Positions 36,861 to 46,154 of a stretch of 64,000 nucleotides of DNA are shown piece by piece (positions within the stretch are counted from its first letter, which is position 1; each line of letters opens with the position of its first letter). Position numbers and translations under genes: made by a program. The stretch is from the NCBI RefSeq assembly GCF_012489685.1, contig NC_080044.1, positions 54,126,964-54,190,963 on the forward strand, written 5' to 3'. The notes under the pieces were generated by a model that ran no database searches, was not told where the DNA came from, and worked only from the letters and a program-made list of their open reading frames with translations. The DNA comes from Lotus japonicus (taxonomy: Eukaryota > Streptophyta > Magnoliopsida > Fabales > Fabaceae).

Positions 36861-36913
36861 TTTTTCTTACTGAAAATTATTCGAGGTGTGAAGCTTACCT
36901 TTCTCTCCAACGC

Positions 36914-36921
36914 TTTTTATA
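36914..36921 (-). promoter_or_regulatory. TATA box of the antisense ORF
   Basis: On the minus strand the sequence is CCTATAAAAAGC. It lies 54-61 bp upstream of the antisense ATG, which leaves about 25-30 bp for initiation and a short leader. The same box is at 22187-22194 in the left copy. Confidence 0.55.
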
Positions 36922-37110
36922 GGCTTCACTTTCTCTCTGAAAGTTAATGCTATTACAGTTTCTCGAGGTTAAGTTCTTGGTAACTGACCCTTCTATTTAC
37001 TCACTTGACCGGTGGTAAACGTTCATCCCTTGCATTAACTCTTCTATTTATTTTCGCCTAACTCTGATTCTTACATCGTTTTCATTTTCCTTAAACTTAG
37101 ACCTTCTCTA

Positions 37111-37664
37111 AGGGGGAGTACCTTGTACTTCAAGCTAAGTTTTTCACACCCCAAGCTTTTTGCTTATGACAAAAAGGGGGAGTAAACCCAGTTTTTGATG
37201 TGTAAGATGTGTTAGTGTGACTTATTTTTTCTTTTGGAGATTTTAAGAGTTCCACCTTCATGACCATAGATGTGTCACTGGGCAAATACAAGGAATACAT
37301 TTCACTTCTTCTGAAGTGATTATAAGTTGACTCTGATACCCAAGACTCTGATACCTTGTTCATGACTCTGATCACTTATGCGCTCTGATTATTCGTTTTT
37401 CATCTATGTCATAAGCTTCTCACTCTGAACTCTTATATTTTTTAGCTCAGAATCTATACTTTACTAACGTTTTCATCAAGTATTAGATTCAGGGGGAGCT
37501 AAGCTCAGAATCAAGCAGTGACTTGAATTCAGAATGAGCAAGATAAACTATTCACATCAGGATAAGTATTATTCTATATCTCTAAACTCTGAGTGAATTC
37601 AGTTTAATGTTTAAGAATTGTTCATCAAAAATCTTAGTTTTGTCATCATCAAAAAGGGGGAGAT
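37111..37664 (+). promoter_or_regulatory. Four polypurine-like tracts before the 3' LTR
   Basis: AGGGGGAGTA (37111), AAAAAGGGGGAGTA (37171), AGGGGGAGCT (37491) and AAAAAGGGGGAGAT (37651). The last directly precedes the LTR start at 37665 and is the functional plus-strand primer site by position. Multiple purine tracts here are a reported Sirevirus trait. Confidence 0.75.
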
Positions 37665-38949
37665 TGTAAGATCAAGTTTTGATCTAGTAGTACAACTCTA
37701 TGTTTTGATGATTACAAGTTAACCTTTTGATATGAACAATTGTGGTACTCTAACGTGTTTTTCTGAGTGTGCTATTTACAGGCTCTGACCTCAACTCAAT
37801 CTCACACAAATCAGAAGCACTGTGTATAAAGAGTGACCCAAGCAACGCTTTCGCATTCACCATGTTCAGTATGAACAGTGGAAAAGCTTCAGAAGTTCTG
37901 AAGCTATACAAACTCTGATGTGGACTCAGTCGCTAGAAGCTCTGAAGATCCAGAAGTTCTGATAACCAAGAAACACTGAAGGTTCAGATGTTCTGATGGT
38001 GTAGAAGACTCTAAAGATCCAGAAGCTGAATAGTGGAAACTCTGATGTCCAGAAGCAAGAAACTCTGAAGGCCATGTTCTTCCCTCTGAGTTCAGAATCA
38101 GAAGATACAATGGTCAGAGGATCTGTGCTTTCCCTCTGACTCTGATCAACCGGCTTCACAAGTTCCAATATGAAGTATTCCTCTGATCAGAAGTCTCCTA
38201 GGTTAAAAGGTCAAGTCGCTATCCAAGTACAAAAGCAAGTGTACCTTCCTGACGACCTACCTAACGTTCTCAGCCACAGCAGAAGCTGGATTTTCCAGAA
38301 CTGCCCTCCAACGGTAGCATTTCCCATGCAACGCTCAACCCTAATCCTTGGAGTATATATAAAGGCTGAAGATTGAAAGAAGCGGTTAGAAGAAACTAAG
38401 AAGAAGCAATACACGCGCAAGACATATTCAAAATATTCTAAGCTTTCTTTCATCTTGAAATTCATTGAGTTTACTATTAGCTTTTTAGAAGCAAATCTCT
38501 TGTAAACAATTCTTTGATAAACAGTTTGTTTAGTTCCTTTAGGAGATCAAGGTTGATCGGATCCTAGAGAAGACTAAGAGAGTGAATCTTAGTGGTGATT
38601 CCTTTAGGAGATCAAGGTTGATCGGATCCTAGAGAAGACTAAGAGAGTGAATCTTAGTGTGAGCTAAGTCAGTGTAATTGTTAGTCACTTGTAGGTTTCA
38701 AGTGCAGTTGTAACTCTTACCTGATTAGTGGATTGCCTTCATTCTAAGAAGGAAGAAATCACCTTAACGGGTGGACTGGAGTAGCTTGAGTGATTTATCA
38801 AGTGAACCAGGATAAAATCCTTGTGTGCTTTTCTATCTCTTATCTTTAGCACTTAAGTTCTCGAAAGATTGGCCAAAATCTTTAAGGTGGAAGTCTTGTA
38901 CTGAAAACGTTATTCAAACCCCCCCTTTCTACCGTTTTTCATACCTTCA
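37665..38949 (+). repeat. Sirevirus 3' LTR
   Basis: 1285 bp, TG to CA, followed by the target duplication TCCAT (38950-38954). I see two differences from the 5' LTR, at 37729 and 38013. The TATA box is at 38354-38363. Its outward transcription would run towards the CACTA fragment. Confidence 0.95.
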
Positions 38950-38954
38950 TCCAT

Positions 38955-39025
38955 CTCCTTATAAACTCTCCCTCTTACCTTGACTTCTCTGATGTGGAAC
39001 TTGACTCTAACACTTGATTCGAACA
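38955..39025 (-). mobile_element. Severed 71-bp end of the TRIM LTR
   Basis: Continues the terminal repeat interrupted at 26711 (and 11991). It runs from CTCCTTATAAACTC through CTTGACTCTAACACTTGATT to GAACA and matches 11621-11691 with a few changes. Together with the upstream 115 bp it restores the 186-bp length. Confidence 0.85.
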
Positions 39026-39280
39026 ATATATAAGCGAATTACATAAGTGCTTGTGCAAGTGTTTGGATAAGTTTATGACCTACATTTAAATTTTCAGCTT
39101 ATTTTCATAAATGACTGAAATTAGCTTATGAATTAGCACTTTTAACTGTCTATAAGCTATTAGGAACGTAACTAAATTATTTTATCAATGAATAAATATA
39201 TTCATTGTCATTAGCTGTTGTCGAAACAAATGTCTATTGTCAGTGGCTATATATTCACCGAAGCACACTTTAAGTTGAGA
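39026..39280. repeat. Continuation of the segment paralogous to 44.33-44.54 kb
   Basis: Motifs such as AGTGCTTGTGCAAGTGTT, ATAAGCTATT and TTTTATCAATGAATAAAT recur in order at 44340-44510. Part of it resembles an old AGCTTAT-rich MITE. This is the right-hand side of the old duplication interrupted by the TRIM and Sirevirus. Confidence 0.6.
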
Positions 39281-39339
39281 CACCCATCAAGGTCAACATT
39301 TTTTTTCAAAAGCAAAAAATGTATTAAATACTAGCACAA

Positions 39340-39714
39340 GAGGTGTTAGAACAATCGGTCGCTACCTAATCCGTCGCTAATAAGGTCGCAACTTTGCTTT
39401 GTTATTTTTACTCTACTTTTAGCTACGGAAATTTCCGTCGCTAGTTATTTCGTCGCAAAATCAGTCGCTACTAGCGACGGATATGTCGGTCGCTAAATAA
39501 CCCGTCGCTAAAACATTTGCTTTATTATTTTTATTCTACCTTTTAGCGATGGAAATTTCGGTCGCTAATTTTTCTGTCGCTAAATCGGTCGCTAATAAGT
39601 CAAACTTGGAGTATAACCAAAATAGCATGGATTCCGTCGCAAAATCGATCGCTATTTGAGACTGAAATATTTCGGTCGCTAAATCTGTCGTTAAAGAGGA
39701 AATTTTTGGTAGTG
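39340..39714. mobile_element. CACTA transposon terminus with subterminal repeat array
   Basis: At least 12 copies of (C/G)GTCGCTA or TAGCGA(C/T)GG in both orientations, the subterminal array typical of CACTA (En/Spm) elements. The right edge is AAATTTTTGGTAGTG (39700-39714), which reads CACTACCAAAAATTT on the other strand, the CACTA terminal inverted repeat, followed by TAC. No matching left end is visible, so this is a truncated or very short derivative without coding sequence. Confidence 0.75.
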
Positions 39715-39717
39715 TAC

Positions 39718-41080
39718 GAAGTTAGAGTTAAGCAAAACGGAGCCAGCATAAGACCACTGCATGCTTTTAATGAGAACTACAAAGGAAAACATAAGACTAT
39801 TGCTGTGAGATAGGCCAGCACAATAGAAACGACTTCTAGTGCCCCTCAATACATAGACAAAACCCAACCCCATTATTGCTCATTTAGAACCTGCATTTAG
39901 AGGTAATATCAACATAAAATATCCAGCTCAAAAGATAGACATGGCCAGCAAATAAATTCGAGCTAGAGTCATGTCATTCTAGCAGTAAAACCAATTGTGT
40001 CTTCCCTTATCATCAAAATTCAACTTGATCCCACCTTCCCTACATAGTACTCTATTTAAATATCCAGAGTCATTAAAACCCCTTCTAGTTCTGGCTTCCT
40101 ATTCCCTTCTAGTATCATTATTACACTATTCCTTCAAGGCATAGATTGGCCAGGGATTCACATTCCATTCATAAAAGGAATAATGAAATCCCTTTAACTT
40201 GCATCTAAGCCATTTCCAGGAGCGGAATTTAATTGAATCCAGAGCTCTTTATTTCATAGTGTAAAATAAATTATAGCGAGAAGAGCTTTTTACTTAAAAG
40301 TAACTCATTTTTCCATTCCCTTCCCACGACTTTCTATCTCAATAACTTCCCAGTTTGGTCGATCCACTTCGCACAGCTCTCATGCCATTGCCTCCTTTGT
40401 CGGCGTCTTCTTCATCGCCGCCAAATTGTTCACTACCTTGTTTTTCTCTGGTGATGCTCATGTGCCATCAACGGTGTCTCTGTTATTCTTTTGCTCGATG
40501 CAAAGCTTAGCCTACAACTCAATCTTGATCAATTCGTCATTGTTTCAGACTCTGAAGTTTCTGTTTTAAACTTTCGGACTCTGTTTCAGACTCTTTTGAA
40601 GAAAGAATGGTAACAATGAAACAGAGTGAGAGGAGATGGGAAAGTGGGTTTGGCCATGTGGGATTGGTGGGGAACTCTCTGGGCAATGTTCATAGGTCCT
40701 TTCTTCACCCTTTTTTCTTGTGATTTTTGCTGGTTTTTAAACGAATTTAACTTGATATGAATGAGATTAATTTTGTTGGTTTTTCTAAAAGACATTATCT
40801 TGTTAATGAGTGATTCATGGATGGAAAATGTTTTCGATGTTGTGTTAAATGAATTTTATCAAACCTTTGTATGTATATAAGCTTTAATATTAATACTGAT
40901 AAAATGTTCAAGTGAGTATTTGTAAAAAGACATTGCATATTGATCAAACAACATTTAACTTAAAAGTTGTAAAAATATGAAAATTACCAAACAACTTTAT
41001 TTTTATTTTTAAAGCTCTTATTTTTTACTTTAACTTATAAGTAACTTTTAAGCTCTAAAAAGATTAGAGCAAGCGCTACT
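39718..41080. other. Intergenic DNA, no gene seen
   Basis: No domain-like frame and no clear transposon ends. A TC-rich stretch around 40310-40560 could be an old gene or promoter remnant, but nothing recognisable is encoded. Confidence 0.45.
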
Positions 41081-42325
41081 TAAGACTTGTTGTCATTTTA
41101 ATCGTTAATTGCTTTGTTTAGATTGATATATAGTTCCTAAATCTAAATCCTATACATCTACTTAAAATAGAAACAAATATATCTAAAACTAAAATAAATC
41201 TCCTACGATAGTGTTCTGGAAGTGTCCATTTGACCCCCTCGAACAGATACATGTGGAAGTGTCTGTTTGACCCCTTCTAACGGATATGAACCGGAAATCC
41301 ACTCTCGTCCGACACAGGCTAGACAATTGATGAGCTGAGGAGCCTTGCTCCCTTGGGACGTTTTCTTACCCCCACCGGATCAGGATATGACGACTGGGAC
41401 GAACCCATAAGGACGACTGATTATCCCCAAGACTTGTAGCAATCAACCAAAATCCCAAGTCCGAAGGCAACACTAAACCTAATCAACCCCAGAGCCCTTC
41501 TAAACCTATTCAAACCCCATCACATCAAGATCCATCACGAGCTAGCTCAATGAATGCCCTGGCTCGAGGAAGGCCAAACATACATGCAAGGACCTGTAGA
41601 GGCACGTCTGATTGAGTTAGGGTGAAGCAATCCATCGGCCCCCGACAAATGGATCAGTCTTTGAACCGCCAGACAAAGGAAGGCAGCGAAAAAACTCTTA
41701 CCCAAAGGCTCATACCTCGTACCAGAACATTCAGAGCTTGCCACTATATAAAGACGACCTTTCTCCTTGTTAGAGGTAACTAATCTCTTCACTATTTCCT
41801 CACTTGTTCTCCCTTTGCCAACTTAAGCTTCGGAATGCTAATCTGCAGGTCTACCTCTGGTGTGCTACCACTACCAAGACCCAAACCCACCAAGCAAGTG
41901 CCCTTCCACTAGTAACCTCCTCCACGTCATTCTCTTCCTCTACCATCTCTCATCTTCAGAACGCTCTTCAGAGTGATTTGATTGGATTTTGGTCGATAAG
42001 GTAGAATCTTGATTTTTTTTTGGTACATTGGAAAAATAAATTGCACCCTCCAGGGATTGATCCATGGACCTCCTCCACCCAGCCCATATATCCTCTAGCT
42101 CTTACCACTTAAGGCATCATTCAGAGACGGTAGAATCTTAATTAACTCTAAATAGTAAATAATAAAATAAAATAACTCTATCTAAATAAATAAATAAAAA
42201 TCTACTAATCAAAATGTATAATAAAGCTGTCTAGGATAGAGATAAGTCCTAATTTAATACAATTATACTAAAGTAAGCAAATCCAAAAATTTCCTAATTT
42301 ACATGGAATACATCGAGTATATTAA
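41081..42325 (+). repeat. Gypsy Tat-type LTR-like repeat, copy 1
   Basis: About 1.1 kb (excluding a SINE) with a diverged direct copy at 52327-53532. It contains a promoter-like CCACTATATAAAGACGACC near 41742 and, about 60-110 bp later, AACTTAAGCTTCGGAATG followed by TGCAGGTCTACC. That resembles the ACTTGAGCGTCGGAGTG..TGCAGGTACC segment I associate with Tat-lineage Ty3/gypsy LTRs. No gag or pol adjoins it, so it looks like a solo or relic LTR. Confidence 0.6.
42011..42128 (-). mobile_element. SINE-like insertion with 11-bp target duplication
   Basis: 118 bp flanked by GGTAGAATCTT (42000-42010 and 42129-42139). On the minus strand it starts GTCTCTGAATGATGCC, has TTAAGTGGTAAGAGC (box-A-like) and GTCCATGGATCAATCC (degenerate box-B-like), and ends in a short A-run (CCAAAAAAAAAATC). 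The sister repeat at about 53235 has the uninterrupted empty site. Size, tail and long duplication fit a tRNA-type SINE. Confidence 0.75.
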
Positions 42326-42830
42326 CTATCTGACACGAAGTTATGATGAAAAGGAGCTATGTGGTGTCACTACCAGATTTACATATCTCTACACTAACGG
42401 ATATAAATGTAGATCCATGCTACCTACTACATGATAAATCACATCTATACATCATAGTGTCTCCATCAAACAGTAGCAAGCTTTGATGATAGTACATCAG
42501 CGTTGTTTGATCCAACGACTAGAAGCTCTGTGAACGCCAAGCTCCAACGGGTCGCAACGACTACTTTTCACTCATAGAAGACTCATAAGTATAAAGGGAA
42601 GAAGCAAAGACCGGAGGAAGTAGCGCTCATGCTCACAAGGATTGAGCTTTATGCTCAATCTATGAAGTGCGAATTGGAGCCTCGGTGCCCAACATCAGAT
42701 ATCGATGATACTCCTAATGATCACATCATTTATCATCGTCTGATAAAAACATGTAGAGTAGATATCCTTAGAGTAAAATATTTTCTATCTCTATCATATA
42801 ATAGAACATAAAGCATAAGCCTAGAGTTGA
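42326..42830. other. Unassigned, possibly retroelement-derived
   Basis: No supported gene. A GTATAAAGGGAAGAAGC segment near 42590 looks like a promoter/leader of an LTR, but no ends are visible. Confidence 0.35.
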
Positions 42831-43590
42831 AAATATCCTAAATGCTTTATGTTCATGAACTTAATTGATCTACTATCCCTCTTAGAAGAAAAGATTTTAG
42901 AATAGATGAAAACAGTCTTGAGAAAGATTGTTTTTGGGAGAAGTCTTGTCTAATATTTGTATTGGAGGAGTCCTTTCTAATACTCAATGCCTGAAGAGGC
43001 AGTGAAAGAATACTTGGAGGAGTCCTGAATAATACTCGCTAGGAGGAGTCCTTATGAACTCAAAGGAGAAGTCCTTATAAACTTGTAGGAGGAGTCCTTA
43101 TAAACTCAAAGGAGAAGTCCTTATAAACTTGTAGGAAGACTCCTTATAAACTCATAGGAGAAGTCCTTATAAACTTGTAGGAGGAGTCCTTATAAACTCA
43201 TAGGATGAGTCCTTATAAACTCATAGAAGGAGTCCTTATAAACTCAAAGGAGGAGTCCTTATAAACTAAAAGGAGGAGTCCTTACAAACTCACCGGGAGA
43301 AGTCTTGTTAAATACGTGTTGTAGGAGAAGTCCTTGATACTTGCATAGTGAAATCTCAGCCTTGTTGGGGACTGGATGTAGCCCTATCATTCTGGAGGCG
43401 AACCATGATAAATCGTTGTGACCATCGTCTAATTCTTTCCCCCCATCTTCTCTCTAACGTTTCCGCTGCCCCCAAACGATAGTTATCAAATTGCGATATC
43501 TCTCTATCGTTTGGAAATCCAATTTTTGGATGGCATAATTCAATCACCCCTTTCTTGTGCAACTCTGCGTATTTCTCTTCATTTCAGGTT
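42831..43590 (+). mobile_element. Decayed Copia-type LTR remnant containing a minisatellite
   Basis: The right half reads GTGAAATCTCAGCC, then TTGGGGACTGGATGTAG, then GAACCATGATAAATCGTTG (43350-43420). This matches the ending style of Angela/Tork-type Copia LTRs (GTGAAATC..GGATGTAGGC..CGAACCA..ATAAAT). The left half has diverged GGAGGAGTCCTT units that run into the 23-bp array. No primer site or coding region follows. The family call is from memory of such LTRs. Confidence 0.45.
43040..43292. repeat. 23-bp minisatellite, 11 units
   Basis: Eleven head-to-tail 23-bp units of the form (T/A)AGGAGGAGTCCTTATAAACT plus 3 bases. A GGAGAAG variant alternates at units 2, 4 and 6, and single changes occur at units 5, 8, 9, 10 and 11. 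More diverged units flank both sides (42935-43039 and 43293-43345). The core AGGAGGAGTCCT is partly palindromic. Confidence 0.92.
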
Positions 43591-43592
43591 TG

Positions 43593-44535
43593 ACTTTTGA
43601 TACTTGTGTAAGTTGCTAGAATTTCATCTTTGTTAGGGTTTTTGGATTGTTTATCAATCTTATCTGAGAGAGATGTTCTCAGAATCCTTCTAAAAAAAAT
43701 TCTTTTGAAAAAAAAAATAGTTATATGAGTTTGGTCAAGGCTGGACTGTTGTTGATGCTCACTTGCGAGAGTTTTGTCTCTGAGGGTTATTTCAAGTGAT
43801 AAGAGTTAGGGGAGCTAAAAGTTAGGTAGATTTAAGAGTGAAGGGTCCAGAGTTCGAACCATGAGAAAGTACTAACTAACTAACATTACTGACAACTAAC
43901 ATTTGCATATAAAGAAAACATGGGAGAGTTTTGTTCCCAAGATTTTTTTTCTATCTTGTTTCACATTTTGCTTTAAAAGAAAATACATCATCTATATTTC
44001 AAACTTGATATCTTATGTATATTTTTATTTAATGTAATGAAGAGCGGGATTGAAATTTTTATTTTATGGTAGACTACATTGGTATTTGAGGCTTATGTAT
44101 ATTAGATTAGATTGTAGTATTAAATAGAAATATTTTAAAAACATTAAAACTATTTATTATATAATTGTATGCTAAACAATATTTTGTGTGAAGTTTATGT
44201 GTTTTAAGTAAGGTTGAACAATAAGATTGTCAAATTTTAAGAAAAAGTACTATAACATAATGATTAAATGTAACTACATTAAAGAAGACAATTATATACT
44301 TTATCTTGAATTTTAATGTAGGCTTATCTTATAAAGAAAGTGCTTATGCAAGTGTTCGGGTAAGTTTATGAAACACATATATGTTTTGAGTTTATTTTCA
44401 CACATTACTCAATTTTTTCTAGTTTATCAATAAACACTTCTAAATATCTATAAGCTATTTGAAATGTAATTACTAAATGATTTTATCAATGAATAAATGT
44501 TATACATTCACTGAAGCATACTTATAGTTGTTACG
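43593..44535. repeat. Old paralogue of the F-box downstream flank
   Basis: Corresponds in order to about 9810-10165, 11146-11385 and 39026-39265. It lacks the ~965-bp element and the TRIM/Sirevirus insertions. Shared blocks include ACTTGTGTAAGTTG, GATGTTCTCAGAATCCTTCT, a 20-bp block from GGTATTTGAGGCTTATGTAT, and TTTTATCAATGAATAAAT. No F-box coding sequence precedes it. Confidence 0.75.
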
Positions 44536-44829
44536 ATGTAACAAAAAAATAGTTGTTACGACAAAACACACTCTCAGTTTTTGGTCTCTGTTTCTTTTCC
44601 TTTGTAGCCACCGTGTGTATTTCCCTAAACCAGAAGGATTCTATCTGTTTCTTAGTCTAGTTCTCTCCCCATTTTTCCTTGTTTTTCCTCTTTTCTCCTT
44701 TGTAAATGAGTATTAGCATCCCTTTATACTATCATTTATTCATTATATTTCTTTGGCTATTCAAAAAAAAAAAAAAAACCGAAAAAACACTTGTATTTTT
44801 CTGCATAACCTTTCAATTACTCCTATCTT

Positions 44830-45375
44830 TTGTTTATTATGAGGTGTATCAACGTCAGTGAAGGGTTAAAATCCCGTGTTACTCTGCTGTATGAGCTGTC
44901 TCAAGGTTCACAAAGTACCATTGCTGAGTCTAATGAGGTGAACATGGGGATTCAAGAAGACTTTTTCCAAGCAGTTCTTGATGCGTATGACTATTATTGT
45001 GGTATAAGTAGTTCAGATATGATTTGTTCTGTAGGGTGAGAACAATTTGAGAATGATATAAAAGATATTGTTCAGGATGGAGGTTTTGTCATGCTAGTTC
45101 TGTTATGGACAATGTCTTCTAGCCGTGTTTTATCTCCAATGCGGGGTGGCGTGCAACTTTTCGCATCCTAAGCGTTCTGGATCTTGGGCAGCAGATTGGA
45201 TACCAAAATGTAGAAGAAGTTGTACTGATTTTAGGAGATAAACTTGCTGATTTTGTCCACAAAATTAAAATGGATGAGATTTTCTTAGATGAAGATTTTT
45301 ACCAAGTCTCTTCTTTCTATTATACAGCGGGAAGTTTCAATGGTTCCCCCCTAATACTTACCATGGGGTAAGTAT
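44830..45375 (+). pseudogene. Unrecognised gene fragment
   Basis: Two adjacent stretches have coding-like composition but are separated by stops. The first, about 44838-45036, includes LKSRVTLLYELSQGSQSTIA and QEDFFQAVLDAYDYYCGISS. The second, about 45145-45370, includes GWRATFRILSVLDLGQQIG and DKLADFVHKIKMDEIFLDED. No domain is recognised. It could be a captured or relic exon pair of a host gene; position 45369 (GGGGTAAGTA) resembles a splice donor. Function cannot be stated. Confidence 0.4.
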
Positions 45376-46154
45376 TTCAACTTGTTTGTTGTATTCCATT
45401 GTTCTCAATTGTTCCTCATCTCTTTTAACAAATGTTTTTATACTAGATGGACCTGCGCGTTGCACATACATATATTAAATTATTTTTAAAATTGAAATGC
45501 AAAAAAGTAAAATATTAGGTTAAAATTTTAACCTTTTCAATGTTGATAGTATTTGCTAATCATTAGAAGATTAATACAAATAAAATTGATGACAAATCAC
45601 GCAACTAACTTAAGTAATCATAATAAATGAATGTAAATTATTTTAAATAAATTCAATTCGTTAATAAGAATTTTTAAATATTAAAACTATAATTTAATTT
45701 TTTCATATTATAGATTTTATTAAATATGTCAATACAAATATATATTTATTGTGGACTTTTGGATATGTATGTAGATACACCTATATAGAGAGTAAACATG
45801 TATTATATACTTTGTATATAATCATGCATTATAAGCTTGTTAAATAAACATGCTTTATATGCTTGTTGGATGGAAAGAATTAGATTCTAAAGAAATAGAA
45901 ATAATCTAGAAGTGTTTAGAGATATTTTGAATTTATATTTATAAATATGATAAATATATTTAAAAAATACACATATTCTTAGTATACTTTTATTGAATAA
46001 TTATCAATTTTTAGAATTGTGGTTGATTTTCGATGTTCAGTGTTTTAATTTTTAATTTTGTGTTTAGAGTTATTATTATTTAATTAATTTATAAATGGAC
46101 TGAATATGAGACCTAAATTTAAGGTTTTATATTTAATTTGAATGATGTTATTTA
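45376..46154. other. AT-rich intergenic DNA, no gene seen
   Basis: Near 45443 an ACTAGATGGACCTGCGCGTT segment resembles a motif that recurs in plant transposon ends, but no element could be delimited. The rest is low-complexity AT-rich sequence. Confidence 0.45.

Larger units (their letters stand above)
26712..38949 (+). mobile_element. Complete Sirevirus-type Copia retrotransposon, 12,238 bp
   Basis: Two 1285-bp LTRs (26712-27996 and 37665-38949) begin TG and end CA. The element is flanked by the 5-bp duplication TCCAT (26707-26711 and 38950-38954). It has an initiator-Met primer site and a polypurine tract abutting the 3' LTR. Gene order is gag, protease-integrase-RT-RNase H, then a long third ORF, then an antisense ORF. 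Integrase before RT defines Ty1/copia. The large size, long gag with zinc knuckle, extra ORF after pol and multiple purine tracts fit the Sirevirus (Maximus) lineage. With 2 LTR differences seen in 1285 bp, insertion was recent. It inserted into one LTR of a TRIM. The gag/pol frame relationship and the antisense stop are its only visible defects. Confidence 0.95.

Noticed and set aside
7882..37237. A genuine recent tandem segmental duplication creating two F-box genes and two Sireviruses
   Set aside because: Gap placement, constant offset in the middle and indel clustering on both sides of the gap favour an unmerged contig overlap. It is kept as the alternative to be tested by reads.
40310..40600. 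Possible small gene in the TC-rich stretch
   Set aside because: Short frames such as HAIASFVGVFFIAAKLF have no start, domain or splice support.
43040..43292. CRISPR-like direct repeats
   Set aside because: The units are contiguous with no unique spacers, in a eukaryotic genome. It is a minisatellite.
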